A stretch of DNA of 64,000 bases from Phycisphaerae bacterium (GCA_002717655.1 PBAY01000044.1:1-64000); one strand, 5' to 3'; positions 53,639 to 61,949 are shown, counted from the stretch's first letter. Made by a program: numbers and translations. Notes: generated by a model not told the origin, from the letters alone.

Positions 53639-54391
53639 ATGCGTAATCGAATCTATGGAAAACAACTCAGTCGAACCAGTGCTCATCGAAGAGCAATGCT
53701 TCGTAATCTGGCCTCCGGTCTCTTTGAGCACGGGCAGATCGAAACGACTCGGCCCAAGGCCAAGGCGGTTCAGCCCTTTATCGAGAAGATCATCACGCTG
53801 GCCAAGCGTGGAGGACTTCATGCACGGCGTCAGATCGAGGCAACGGTCAATGACCGCAAGATTCACTCCTGGGTTGCGGATCCAAACGTACGTGATTCCG
53901 CCAAGGAGAATCCCTACTTCGATCTTCCCAGTGAAGAGGACATCAAGTTCACTCGCTACGGTGATGTGAAGAAGGCTCCTCGTCTGGTCCAGCACATCAT
54001 GACCAAGGTTGCGCCTCGCTATGCTGATCGTGATGGTGGTTACACCCGCATCATCAGCACCGGGCGTCATCGTCTCGGTGATGGTGCCGATCTGGTGATT
54101 CTCCAGTTGGTTGGTGAAGAGGGCGGCGCCGAGATTGGTGGCGGCATTTCAGGCCGACGCCGTCAGGCTGACAAGCGAACAGCATTTGCTGAAGGTCTTC
54201 AGAAGGAACGCGGCGGTACCGCAGTCGCTGAACCTGAGGAAGAAGCTCCTGTTGCTGAGGCTGAGGAAGCTCCAGTAGAAGAGGCCGCTGCAGAAGCTCC
54301 CGCCGAGGAAGCTTCCGCAGAGGACACCTCAGCCGATACGGCAGAGGATGGGGCTGAATCCGGCGATGAGGACGCTGACAAGAAGGACTGA
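53639..54391 (+). CDS. rplQ: 50S ribosomal protein L17 with long acidic tail
   Basis: 250 aa, about twice the usual 120-130. The core is standard: SRTSAHRRAMLRNLASGLFEHGQIETTRPKAKAVQPFIEKIITLAKRG. An insertion follows (about residues 78-115) before the usual GGYTRI motif (about 137-142). From about residue 196 the tail is almost wholly Glu, Ala, Pro, Asp and Ser in short repeats (EEAPVAEAEEAPVEEAAAE type) and ends KKD. The tail is presumably disordered. It is the last gene of the cluster. Confidence 0.95.
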   Translation: MRNRIYGKQLSRTSAHRRAMLRNLASGLFEHGQIETTRPKAKAVQPFIEKIITLAKRGGLHARRQIEATVNDRKIHSWVADPNVRDSAKENPYFDLPSEEDIKFTRYGDVKKAPRLVQHIMTKVAPRYADRDGGYTRIISTGRHRLGDGADLVILQLVGEEGGAEIGGGISGRRRQADKRTAFAEGLQKERGGTAVAEPEEEAPVAEAEEAPVEEAAAEAPAEEASAEDTSADTAEDGAESGDEDADKKD

Positions 54392-54411
54392 GCCGGCTGA
54401 TCCGAGCCGGC
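54392..54411 (+). terminator. hairpin at the rplQ stop, likely cluster terminator
   Basis: A perfect 7-bp stem GCCGGCT (54392-54398) with AGCCGGC (54405-54411) and a 6-nt loop, directly after the rplQ stop. No T-run follows, only CCCCTGTGATTC. Confidence 0.5.
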
Positions 54412-54430
54412 CCCTGTGATTCAACGAGCC

Positions 54431-54462
54431 TGTAACCCGTCGTGATGCCACGACGGGTTACA
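54431..54462 (+). terminator. perfect 14-bp hairpin just before pheS
   Basis: A 14-bp perfect stem (54431-54444 with 54449-54462) and 4-nt loop ATGC, ending 12 nt before the pheS ATG. No T-run follows and no Shine-Dalgarno lies between it and the ATG. It may terminate the ribosomal operon or act as a regulator of pheS. A TACACT box overlaps its 3' arm. Confidence 0.5.
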
Positions 54463-54474
54463 CTACGCGCACCT

Positions 54475-55461
54475 ATGACGACTGATCTGGCCACAATAGA
54501 TCGTATTGAAACCGAGGCGCTGGAAGCCCTGGGGCAGACTGCTGAAGAAGCGGGCCTGGAAGCCTGGCGGATTGCATGGCTTGGAAGCAAGGGCAAGCTC
54601 AAGTCACTGATGGCTGGGATGAAGGACTGCTCTCCTGAAGATCGCCCGGCATTCGGCCAGCGCATGAATGCCTTGAAGAAATCGCTTGAAGCGGCATTCA
54701 AGGAACGAAAGAATCAGTCTGCACCTGCAGCAGGTCCACCGCTGGATGTGACTGAACCCGGCGATGCTGCAGGTCAGGGGCGACGGCATGTGCTGGCTCG
54801 GACGATTGATGAGGTGGTCGATGTCTTCAGCCGAATGGGATTCACTGTTGCTCAGGGTCCAGAGGTCGAGGATGAATATCACAACTTCATCGCCTTGAAC
54901 ATGCCTGAGTCACACCCGGCGAGAGAGCCTGGCGACAACTTCTTTCTCGAAGGTGGGGGCATGTTGCGTACGCAGACCTCAACCGTCCAGATTCGAGTGA
55001 TGGAGAATACACCGCCGCCGATTCGAGTCATTTCTCCAGGCCGTGTCTATCGGCCCGATACGCATGACGCTACGCACTACAGCATGTTTCATCAGGTTGA
55101 GGGCCTCTGGGTCGACCAGGGCGTGACTCTGGTGGATCTCAAGGCGACCTTGATTCAGTTCGCTCGAACCTACTTCGGTCCTGATGCAGATGTGCGAATG
55201 CGGCCGAGCTTCTTCCCCTTTACGGAACCTTCGGCAGAAGTCGATATTCGAATGCCGGTTCGCGGCAAGATGCAATGGGTGGAACTGGGTGGTTGTGGAA
55301 TGGTTGATCCCAACGTCTTCAAGGCGGTTGGCTACGATCCGGAAGTGTGGACGGGCTATGCATTCGGCCTTGGCATCGAGCGGATTGCCATGCGAAAGTA
55401 CGGGATACCGGATATTCGTTGGTTGTTCGAGAATGATGCACGCTTCCTGAGGCAGTTCTGA
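54475..55461 (+). CDS. pheS: phenylalanyl-tRNA synthetase alpha subunit
   Basis: 328 aa, normal length. The coiled-coil start has LGSKGKLKSLMAGMKD; motif 2 is RVYRPDTHDATHYSMFHQVEGLWVD; motif 3 is EVWTGYAFGLGIERIAMRKYGI and the tail IRWLFENDARFLRQF ends the family. pheT should be its partner, but is not next to it; tyrS follows. I chose the ATG at 54475 rather than the GTG at 54442, which lies inside a hairpin. Confidence 0.97.
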   Translation: MTTDLATIDRIETEALEALGQTAEEAGLEAWRIAWLGSKGKLKSLMAGMKDCSPEDRPAFGQRMNALKKSLEAAFKERKNQSAPAAGPPLDVTEPGDAAGQGRRHVLARTIDEVVDVFSRMGFTVAQGPEVEDEYHNFIALNMPESHPAREPGDNFFLEGGGMLRTQTSTVQIRVMENTPPPIRVISPGRVYRPDTHDATHYSMFHQVEGLWVDQGVTLVDLKATLIQFARTYFGPDADVRMRPSFFPFTEPSAEVDIRMPVRGKMQWVELGGCGMVDPNVFKAVGYDPEVWTGYAFGLGIERIAMRKYGIPDIRWLFENDARFLRQF

Positions 55462-55528
55462 GCAGGTCAATGGCTCGATTGCCGGCGACAGATGAATTCA
55501 ATTTGTTCTTTCATGGACAGGCGATGAG

Positions 55529-56845
55529 ATGACTGCGGGATACCTTGACGAGCTGCGATGGCGAGGGCTGATACATCAGACGACAGCGGATGATCATCTT
55601 CCGGGATTTCTGAATTCAGGTACCCGTACGGGTTACTGTGGATTTGATCCAACAAATGACAGCCTGACAATTGGAAATCTGATGCCGATCATGTTGTTGG
55701 GGCATCTCCAGCGACATGGTCATCGTCCAGTCGTCTTGATGGGTGGTGGAACAGGCTTGATCGGGGATCCCTCGGGGAAAGATGCGGAACGAACGCTGCA
55801 GACGCGTGAAAAAGTGGCAGAGAACGTGGCTTCATGCAGCCGTATCTTCGAGCGTGTATTGAACTTCGATGACTCCGCAGAGAACGGTGCAGTACTGGTC
55901 AACAATGTCGATTGGCTGGGTGAAATCGGGTATCTCGAAATGCTGCGTGATGTGGGCAAGCATTTCTCCGTGAATGCGATGATTCAGAAGGATTCAGTCA
56001 AGGATCGACTGGAGAATCGGGAGCAGGGGATTTCCTATACGGAATTCTCATACATGCTTCTGCAGGCTTATGACTTCCTTCATCTGCGTCGAGAGATGGA
56101 TTGCACCTTGCAGATCGCAGGATCCGATCAGTACGGCAACATCGTCTGTGGCATCGACCTGATTCGACGTGACATGGTGGATCAGCCTGATACCGAGCCA
56201 CGTGGATTCGGGATCACCGGCCCGCTTGTCACCAAGGCGGATGGGACCAAGTTTGGAAAGTCCGAGTCAGGGGCGGTCTGGCTGACCGCAGAGCGGACCT
56301 CTCCTTATGCGTTCTATCAGTTCTGGCTCAACGCCTCTGATGCGGATGCGGGCAAGTATCTTCGTTTCTTCACGTTCCTTGATCGAGAGACCATTGAGGA
56401 TCTTGAGCGAAAGCACGCGGATGAACCCCATGCAAGGCATGCGCAACGCACCCTTGCAGCTGAAGTGACCCGGATGATTCACGGTCAGTCTGAATTGGAT
56501 CGTGCTCAGGCTGCGGCAGCAGCGTTGTTCGGGGGAGATATTGCGTCTCTTGATGAAGGCCAGTTGGCAGATGTGTTTGCTGATGTTCCGCATTCTTCGC
56601 ATGCAAAGGATGACCTGGGAGCAGAGGGCATTCTGCTTGTCGATCTTCTGCCGGAGACCAGCCTTGCAGGGTCCAAGCGGGAAGCACGAGAGTTCCTCAA
56701 GAATGGATCAATTGCCATCAATGGCCGCAAAGTCGATGGGGGTGAGGCGTTGGAGCGACGGATTCAACTCGATGATCTGCTTGATGGTGACAAGATTCTG
56801 CTCAAGCGAGGCAAGAAAGCCTGGCACGCCACTGAATGGATGTGA
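55529..56845 (+). CDS. tyrS: tyrosyl-tRNA synthetase
   Basis: 438 aa, class I. CGFDPTNDSLTIGNLMPIMLL holds the HIGH-like signature (here T-I-G-N). QIAGSDQYGNI follows, and the KMSKS-like loop is KFGKSESG. The C-terminal S4 RNA-binding domain is SKREAREFLKNGSIAINGRKVD. It charges tRNA-Tyr. The gene follows pheS after 67 nt and has no good ribosome site. Confidence 0.96.
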   Translation: MTAGYLDELRWRGLIHQTTADDHLPGFLNSGTRTGYCGFDPTNDSLTIGNLMPIMLLGHLQRHGHRPVVLMGGGTGLIGDPSGKDAERTLQTREKVAENVASCSRIFERVLNFDDSAENGAVLVNNVDWLGEIGYLEMLRDVGKHFSVNAMIQKDSVKDRLENREQGISYTEFSYMLLQAYDFLHLRREMDCTLQIAGSDQYGNIVCGIDLIRRDMVDQPDTEPRGFGITGPLVTKADGTKFGKSESGAVWLTAERTSPYAFYQFWLNASDADAGKYLRFFTFLDRETIEDLERKHADEPHARHAQRTLAAEVTRMIHGQSELDRAQAAAAALFGGDIASLDEGQLADVFADVPHSSHAKDDLGAEGILLVDLLPETSLAGSKREAREFLKNGSIAINGRKVDGGEALERRIQLDDLLDGDKILLKRGKKAWHATEWM

Positions 56846-56890
56846 GCAACCGTTCATCATGTTGTTGAATTGACGGGTTGAAGCCCGGAT

Positions 56891-57910
56891 CTACTCTGGC
56901 GAATCCACCAGAGGTGTGATCTGAAGCTCTACTTCAGGGTGGGCTTCGCCATTGATGCTCGCTTTGACAGGGAACCCCATTCCGTCAGGGAAGAGTGCTG
57001 TGAAGAATGCAACTGGCTTGGTTTCCAGCTGTCTTTCCTTGTCATTGGTACTCAGGTAGACGACGGCTACGACCTGGCCCTCACCCTTTTCCAGTCTGTC
57101 AATCACATCAGCTTCTGCTTCGATGGAGACATCGCGAAGGAATTGATCCGGCAGTGTTACTCGGTACTTGCCGAAATCCTGTGCCGCGCTGTTGATCTGG
57201 ACCCGAACCTGTTCAAGATCCAGAGTCCTGACACGTGAAATCAGTCGAAAGGAAACCCGAACCGTAGGTGGTGCGAAGGTGACGGATTCAAAATTTCCAA
57301 ACTTGGGTGGAAAGCGAACAGTTCCAGCAACCGTATGCATGATGCCTGGTTCCAGCCGCTCGACCTCACGTCGATCAACAATGGCTTCAACGGTGAGTGG
57401 TTCTGGAAGCCTGTTGAGTTCCTGTTCCGGCAGCGTGACTTCGACTGAATCCTCTGCGACCGAAACGCCTTCGATGCTTGAAGCAGATGGAATTTCGACA
57501 CTGATGCTTGCTTGTCGAGTGACTACCTTCTCGACGGTCACGGTTGCAATGGCAGGTTCAACGGAAACGATCTCCGCTCCGGTCCTTCGGATTTCCTCAT
57601 TGTTCGCGATTGCAGTTGCCAGGTCATCGATGGATTGTGACCCTTGTTGTGCCGTGATCGGAATCGGCAGAGGTGAACCGCTCAGCAGAGTTCGCATCTG
57701 ATTGACTGCTTCGCGAGGACCTTCAACTTCGATGTCGACAATATCCTGTTGAGGTGAGAGGACGAAATTCCCCTGGCCTGGAACCGTGAATTCAATGGTT
57801 GCCGAAAGGACCTGGGATTGTCTGGTGCGGGCTGCAGCAAGCATCCAGATAAGCACCGTGACAACGGTCACGATGATCAGCGTCATGATGTCGATGCCTC
57901 GTCGATTCAT
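56891..57910 (-). CDS. cdaR: CdaR/YbbR-domain regulator of c-di-AMP cyclase
   Basis: 339 aa. One N-terminal membrane segment (IMTLIIVTVVTVLIWMLAAA, about 8-27) is followed by a periplasmic region of at least two YbbR-like repeats of about 90 residues (for example around VDIEVEGPREAVNQM and PTVRVSFRLISRV). The sequence is divergent, and the call rests mostly on its position 4 nt downstream of the cyclase gene. AGGA lies 7 nt before the ATG. In Bacillus CdaR binds and tunes CdaA. Confidence 0.75.
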   Translation of the reverse strand: MNRRGIDIMTLIIVTVVTVLIWMLAAARTRQSQVLSATIEFTVPGQGNFVLSPQQDIVDIEVEGPREAVNQMRTLLSGSPLPIPITAQQGSQSIDDLATAIANNEEIRRTGAEIVSVEPAIATVTVEKVVTRQASISVEIPSASSIEGVSVAEDSVEVTLPEQELNRLPEPLTVEAIVDRREVERLEPGIMHTVAGTVRFPPKFGNFESVTFAPPTVRVSFRLISRVRTLDLEQVRVQINSAAQDFGKYRVTLPDQFLRDVSIEAEADVIDRLEKGEGQVVAVVYLSTNDKERQLETKPVAFFTALFPDGMGFPVKASINGEAHPEVELQITPLVDSPE

Positions 57911-57914
57911 GGTG

Positions 57915-58799
57915 TCATCCTGCGTCCGATTCAGTCTTGGGTTTCTCGGAACCAGTTTCATCGCTCTCTGGCTCGCGACTGCTGGAATCAGTTTCATCGG
58001 GATTCAATTCCAAGGCATTGGCCAGTACGGTCTTGAATTGTTCCCGCGGGATCGGGCTTTCAAGCTTGCCATCGTATGCCAGAGAAATAATGCCGGTTTC
58101 TTCGCTTACGATGACGACGACGCAGTCGCTGTCTGTTGCCAGTCCTACAGCGGCACGATGCCTTGAACCATATTGGGCAGGAAGCGTGCCCTCTTCAGCC
58201 AATGGGAATTGGACACCTGCGGCCAGAATTCGATCGTCACGTACCACGACACCAAGGTCATGGAGTGGACTGTTCGGCCAGAAGATCGATTGGAGCAGTC
58301 TGGCGCTGAGCTTGGCATCAAGCATCTGTCCGCCTTCAACAAGTCCACCAAGCCGCACGCTTCTCTCGATGGCCACCAAGGCTCCGAACTGATTCTTGCT
58401 CAGGAAGTCCACGGCTTCATCGATTGCTTTCACAAAGTCCTGCCGGGGTTCTCGATTCGACCTCAGAAATCGGGCCTGCCCGATCTGGATGGCAGCCTTC
58501 CTGAGTTCAGGCTGGAAGATCACGATCAGGAGGATGTAGACCAGCCCGATGAAATAATTCACCAGAAACTGAAGCCTTCCGAAGGAATCAGTGCTCAGGC
58601 CAATGAGCTGAAGCACCATGAACATCGCCAAGAGAATTGCGAATCCCTTGACGACACCCGCTCCACGAGTTCCGCGAAGAAACCGGAACGCGAGGAAGAC
58701 GCAGAGCCAGATGACCCCCATCTCGACGATGAGTTCCAATGGCGGATAGGAGGTGAAGGTGGAGAAGAAATCTTGGAACATGGTGGCGAGCACCTCCAT
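57915..58799 (-). CDS. cdaA: membrane diadenylate cyclase CdaA-like, atypical DLG motif
   Basis: 294 aa. Three transmembrane segments lie at about 24-44, 52-68 and 78-96, then a DAC domain (about 120-260) making c-di-AMP from two ATP. The RHR motif is intact (R213-H214-R215, GSRHRAAVGL) and VIVSEETG follows. The first catalytic motif, DGA in most cyclases (PLHDGAV), is here PLHDLGV (D181-L182-G183). The metal-binding Asp is kept; the Gly-Ala pair is Leu-Gly. A 45-residue Glu/Ser/Asp-rich tail ends the protein. A TATACT box and AGGAG lie before the ATG. Activity is likely but the motif change leaves doubt. Confidence 0.87.
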   Translation of the reverse strand: MEVLATMFQDFFSTFTSYPPLELIVEMGVIWLCVFLAFRFLRGTRGAGVVKGFAILLAMFMVLQLIGLSTDSFGRLQFLVNYFIGLVYILLIVIFQPELRKAAIQIGQARFLRSNREPRQDFVKAIDEAVDFLSKNQFGALVAIERSVRLGGLVEGGQMLDAKLSARLLQSIFWPNSPLHDLGVVVRDDRILAAGVQFPLAEEGTLPAQYGSRHRAAVGLATDSDCVVVIVSEETGIISLAYDGKLESPIPREQFKTVLANALELNPDETDSSSREPESDETGSEKPKTESDAG

Positions 58800-58814
58800 G
58801 GCTGCTCCTGTAGA

Positions 58815-58820
58815 AGTATA
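58815..58820 (-). promoter_or_regulatory. -10 box of cdaA
   Basis: TATACT on the minus strand lies 15 nt before the ATG, with AGGAG between them. This gives a short leader of about 8 nt. The -35 region is not recognisable. Confidence 0.4.
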
Positions 58821-58870
58821 CCCCTCGGGACGAAATCAGCCCCGTTTGTGCAGCCTCGGCCGTATCGGCA

Positions 58871-58876
58871 TACGAT
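58871..58876 (+). promoter_or_regulatory. -10 box 6 nt before the gene at 58883 (leaderless signature)
   Basis: TACGAT, 6 nt, then ATG at 58883. No Shine-Dalgarno is present. TTGTGC at 58846-58851 is a weak -35 candidate with a 19-nt spacer. Confidence 0.4.
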
Positions 58877-58882
58877 TCTGTG

Positions 58883-59395
58883 ATGATTGAGGGCCGTTAT
58901 CCAGTAAGCAAGTCGACCGGCCGCTGTGCCGCTCGGGAAGTCGAACTCGAACCCGGCGTCAGCTGTGTCGCCACTCTGTCCGAAATGGAGGGGGAGGGCT
59001 TGAAACGTCTGGATTACTCTCAGGAGGCCTGGGATGAGGGGACACGTCCAGAAGGGCTCTTCAGTTTCTGGAAGACCGTGGTTCCTGATCGTGACGCACC
59101 GAAAAATCAACTTGTTGATGATCATGTTCTTGTGATGATCTTCGAGCAACTGGCAGACGATGACACCCCTCGTCGGGTTGCACTTCGTTTCGTTCTTGCC
59201 CTGATTCTGATGCGGAAGAGGCTTCTGCGATTCCTTGGTCGGCGTGAGGACGATGCCGCTGTGATCTGGCTCATGCGGCCCAAAGGTTCGCCGCCTGATG
59301 CTCCGCCGGTAGAGGTCATTGATCCAGGACTGGGAGACGATGATGTCCTGGCACTCAGTGAACAGCTTTCTGAAGTTCTTGAATCCGACCTCTAG
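58883..59395 (+). CDS. conserved hypothetical protein (planctomycete type)
   Basis: 170 aa, not recognised. It opens MIEGRYPVSKSTGRCAAREVELEPG and contains SFWKTVVPDRDAPKNQLVDDHVLVMIFEQL, followed by a helical Arg-rich segment (VALRFVLALILMRKRLLRFLGR). It has no signal peptide or clear membrane segment and ends acidic. Two Cys (residues 15 and 28) lie in the N-terminal part. It is divergent from cdaA and 2 nt upstream of a lipoprotein gene, with which it is probably co-transcribed. Confidence 0.75.
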   Translation: MIEGRYPVSKSTGRCAAREVELEPGVSCVATLSEMEGEGLKRLDYSQEAWDEGTRPEGLFSFWKTVVPDRDAPKNQLVDDHVLVMIFEQLADDDTPRRVALRFVLALILMRKRLLRFLGRREDDAAVIWLMRPKGSPPDAPPVEVIDPGLGDDDVLALSEQLSEVLESDL

Positions 59396-59397
59396 TC

Positions 59398-60291
59398 ATG
59401 CGTGTCATGTTCCTGATCATGGTGTGTCTCCTGGCCATGGTGTCATGCCGCACGAGCTCTGATCTGCCGTCTGATCCAGCAGTTCTTGATCAAGATGCGC
59501 TGCCATTGGTTCTCGATGGAATGACCGCAAGAGCGGCATCACTTCAGCAGCTTCATGGCTACGGTGTCATCGAACTGCGGTGGCAGGATCAGGAGGGGGA
59601 TCACTTCGAGCAGGGTGATGTCGAGTTCTGGCTTGATGGCCCGAGCCGCAGTGCGATGAGAATCTCCAAACTGGGAGATCCTTACTTCTGGATTGGTACA
59701 GATGGAGTGAAGCTCTGGCTTTTTGATCTTTCATCCCGTCCTACTCAGCTTCTTATTGATGAGCTCTCAGTGCTTCAGAATGCTGAGGCAGTGGGTTTCG
59801 GAGTTGCCTCGGTGGCAGAATTGATGCGGATACTTCCCCTGGGTCTGGGGACGATTCCTCCTGAAACTGGGGATGTTGTTGGTTGTCAAAGCACTGGAGA
59901 CGGCGAATGGTTGCTTCAGTTTCAGCCCAGAGGCGGGAAGGTCGAACGAGAGTCCGTGACGCTTGATTCGGATACCTGGAGGCCGGTTCAGGTCTCCTTG
60001 CTCAATGTGAATGGGACAGCTGGTCTGGTACTCAATACGCCATCACCGCGAAAGGTACGAGTTGATATTCCAGGCCAATCAAGTCTTGGTTCACCTTTGG
60101 TTTCAGCCATCCTCGAGATCTCCGTTCTGGGAGACTCCCGTGCTGAGGCCAAGTTTGCCTTGGAGAATCTCAGTACGGACATGAGTGAGCAGCCACTGGA
60201 TCGATTGTTTGAACTGGATGTACTTCGTCAGGCTCTCCAGCCTGAAAGAGAAGGATCCTTGCTGGAATCAGGTGCTGGCCGTGTTCCGTAG
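59398..60291 (+). CDS. lipoprotein, possible LolA/LolB-like fold
   Basis: 297 aa. A lipoprotein signal (MFLIMVCLLAMVSC, lipobox LAMVSC, Cys17) starts it. The body (about 60-220) has strands such as HGYGVIELRWQDQEGDHFEQGDVEFWLDGPSRSAMRISK and GTDGVKLWLFDL, resembling the beta-half-barrel of LolA/LolB-like lipid carriers. This is a weak, fold-level suggestion. It starts 2 nt after the previous stop. The 3' end overlaps the next gene slightly. Confidence 0.75.
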   Translation: MRVMFLIMVCLLAMVSCRTSSDLPSDPAVLDQDALPLVLDGMTARAASLQQLHGYGVIELRWQDQEGDHFEQGDVEFWLDGPSRSAMRISKLGDPYFWIGTDGVKLWLFDLSSRPTQLLIDELSVLQNAEAVGFGVASVAELMRILPLGLGTIPPETGDVVGCQSTGDGEWLLQFQPRGGKVERESVTLDSDTWRPVQVSLLNVNGTAGLVLNTPSPRKVRVDIPGQSSLGSPLVSAILEISVLGDSRAEAKFALENLSTDMSEQPLDRLFELDVLRQALQPEREGSLLESGAGRVP

Positions 60292-61783
60292 TCAAGGATG
60301 GGCTTGTGCGGCACTGGCGACCTTCTTTCTCATTGCGTCGCCTGAAGTGGAGTCTGCTGAAACCTTGCATGTGGCGGGGACGCAGGAGCATGCCTGGTTC
60401 ATTCTGAGCTCGCCAGAAACCGAGGCAGAGGGCCTGAGCTGGTCCTTGTCTCATACGGGTAGTCGTGATGAGGCTGGTGTGTATCGACCCATGCGTCGAT
60501 TCAGGCTGAAGCCAGCTGCGATTGCTGCTTTGGACAACAACCTCTGGATGGCCGTGGATTCAACCGAATCCAGGCCGAATCAGATTCCAATCCAGTTGCT
60601 ACAGGTGAATTGGGATTCGCGAATTGATCGTTATGTTCCACTTCCAACTGGAGGGTTCGATTTTCTACCGCCGGTCCAGATGGAAGCTGAGAAGTCCGGG
60701 ATCCCCGTGGATCTTGTGGCTACTTCTGAAGGGCCGACCATCCTGATTCGGCATGAAGATGGCTCATATTCAGCTCAGGAGTTTCGCCAGGGTCAATGGG
60801 GGCCGCTGAGCCTTCCGCCATTGAAGGGAATGGCGAAACTGGGGACCACAGGTGATGGGCTTGTTCTTCTGGATGCAAGGGGTGCGGAAATACATCATTG
60901 GTGGAAGTCAGGCGAGGGTTGGTCATCTCCTGAAGTGCTGGAGGGTCTTGGGACACTCGTAGAGGTTGTGCCAATGGAGGATCAGCTCTTGCTCGTCACT
61001 GAACCAGAATCAGGGAGCTTTGCACTTCACTATCTTGGCAATCAGGGACTTGCGCAGTTGGGGGTCTGGCCAGAACCGCACGAGAAGAACTGGTCGGTCA
61101 TGGGCTACCGCGGCATTCCTGTACTGGTTCTGATCGAGGACAAACTTGAACTGAGCGAAGTCAATCCCATGACGGGTGAGCGGAGCTCTTGGCAAGTATT
61201 CAGCATGGGTTCCCCATTGAGCATGAGCCTCTGGCCGGTGCTGGTGGCCTTCATGGCCTCCTTGCTGGTCTTGATCATCCTCATCAGATGCCGTTTACTC
61301 GATCTGCCAGAGGGATTTATGCCCTTTGCACCGATTGCTCGATTGATGGCATTGCTACTGGATGCCATCCCGGGATTCATCATTGTGTTTGGATTTCTTG
61401 ATGGTCAGATGCGAATGTTCGTTGATGCGATCTTCCTTTCTCTAGAGCAGGATCAATGGTTGGCCTACGCCTGTCTGGTGGCCATTACTTGTGCTTGGAG
61501 CCTTGTTTGGGAGCTGGTGATCGGCAGCAGTCCTGGCAAATCCTTGTTCGGGGCCACTTTGATCGGTCCAGAAGGTTGTCCACCATCCTGGCATCGAAAA
61601 ACGAGGAGGGCGATCTTCAAAGGGGTTCTCCTGCTGTTGCCAGTCCTGATGATCACCGCTTTGCGACCACCTTCACTCCAGAGTGCTTCGGATCAAGGTG
61701 CAGGCGTGATCGTGGTACGGAGACGGCCGGATTTGCCTGAATCCAGCATGGAATCCACTTCTGAATCCGATCAGGATTCCTGA
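60281..61783 (+). CDS. membrane protein with exported domain and C-terminal RDD-like domain
   Basis: About 500 aa. A signal peptide (GWACAALATFFLIASPEVESA) leads a periplasmic, beta-rich, possibly propeller-like region (about 30-300; repeated short Trp/Gly strands such as HEDGSYSAQEFRQGQWGPL). One membrane segment follows (about 310-330), then an RDD-like domain with four helices: FAPIARLMALLLDAIPGFIIVFG and IGSSPGKSLFGATLIG match its R-x-x-A-x-x-x-D and G-x-T-x-G-K-x-x-x-G positions. The start is uncertain; GTG at 60281 or 60272 would leave only a short overlap with the previous gene. Function unknown. Confidence 0.7.
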   Translation: MFRSQGWACAALATFFLIASPEVESAETLHVAGTQEHAWFILSSPETEAEGLSWSLSHTGSRDEAGVYRPMRRFRLKPAAIAALDNNLWMAVDSTESRPNQIPIQLLQVNWDSRIDRYVPLPTGGFDFLPPVQMEAEKSGIPVDLVATSEGPTILIRHEDGSYSAQEFRQGQWGPLSLPPLKGMAKLGTTGDGLVLLDARGAEIHHWWKSGEGWSSPEVLEGLGTLVEVVPMEDQLLLVTEPESGSFALHYLGNQGLAQLGVWPEPHEKNWSVMGYRGIPVLVLIEDKLELSEVNPMTGERSSWQVFSMGSPLSMSLWPVLVAFMASLLVLIILIRCRLLDLPEGFMPFAPIARLMALLLDAIPGFIIVFGFLDGQMRMFVDAIFLSLEQDQWLAYACLVAITCAWSLVWELVIGSSPGKSLFGATLIGPEGCPPSWHRKTRRAIFKGVLLLLPVLMITALRPPSLQSASDQGAGVIVVRRRPDLPESSMESTSESDQDS

Positions 61784-61786
61784 GAA

Positions 61787-61813
61787 AGCCCTCGTCTGGA
61801 GTCCCGAAGGGCT
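61787..61813 (+). terminator. possible weak terminator after the RDD gene
   Basis: AGCCCT (61787-61792) pairs with AGGGCT (61808-61813) around a 15-nt loop, 4 nt after the stop. No T-run follows. The rest of the 166-nt gap up to 61949 shows nothing I can name. Confidence 0.25.
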
Positions 61814-61949
61814 GCCATTGCTCATGCAAACGGTCATTTGCCGCCGATACACAAAAACGACGGTGAATGGAGTCACCGCGTTTCATGACACCCCCAGATG
61901 CTCAGGATGAGTGAATTGCCTTCAGGGCAATTGAAAGGGGACGGCGGAG

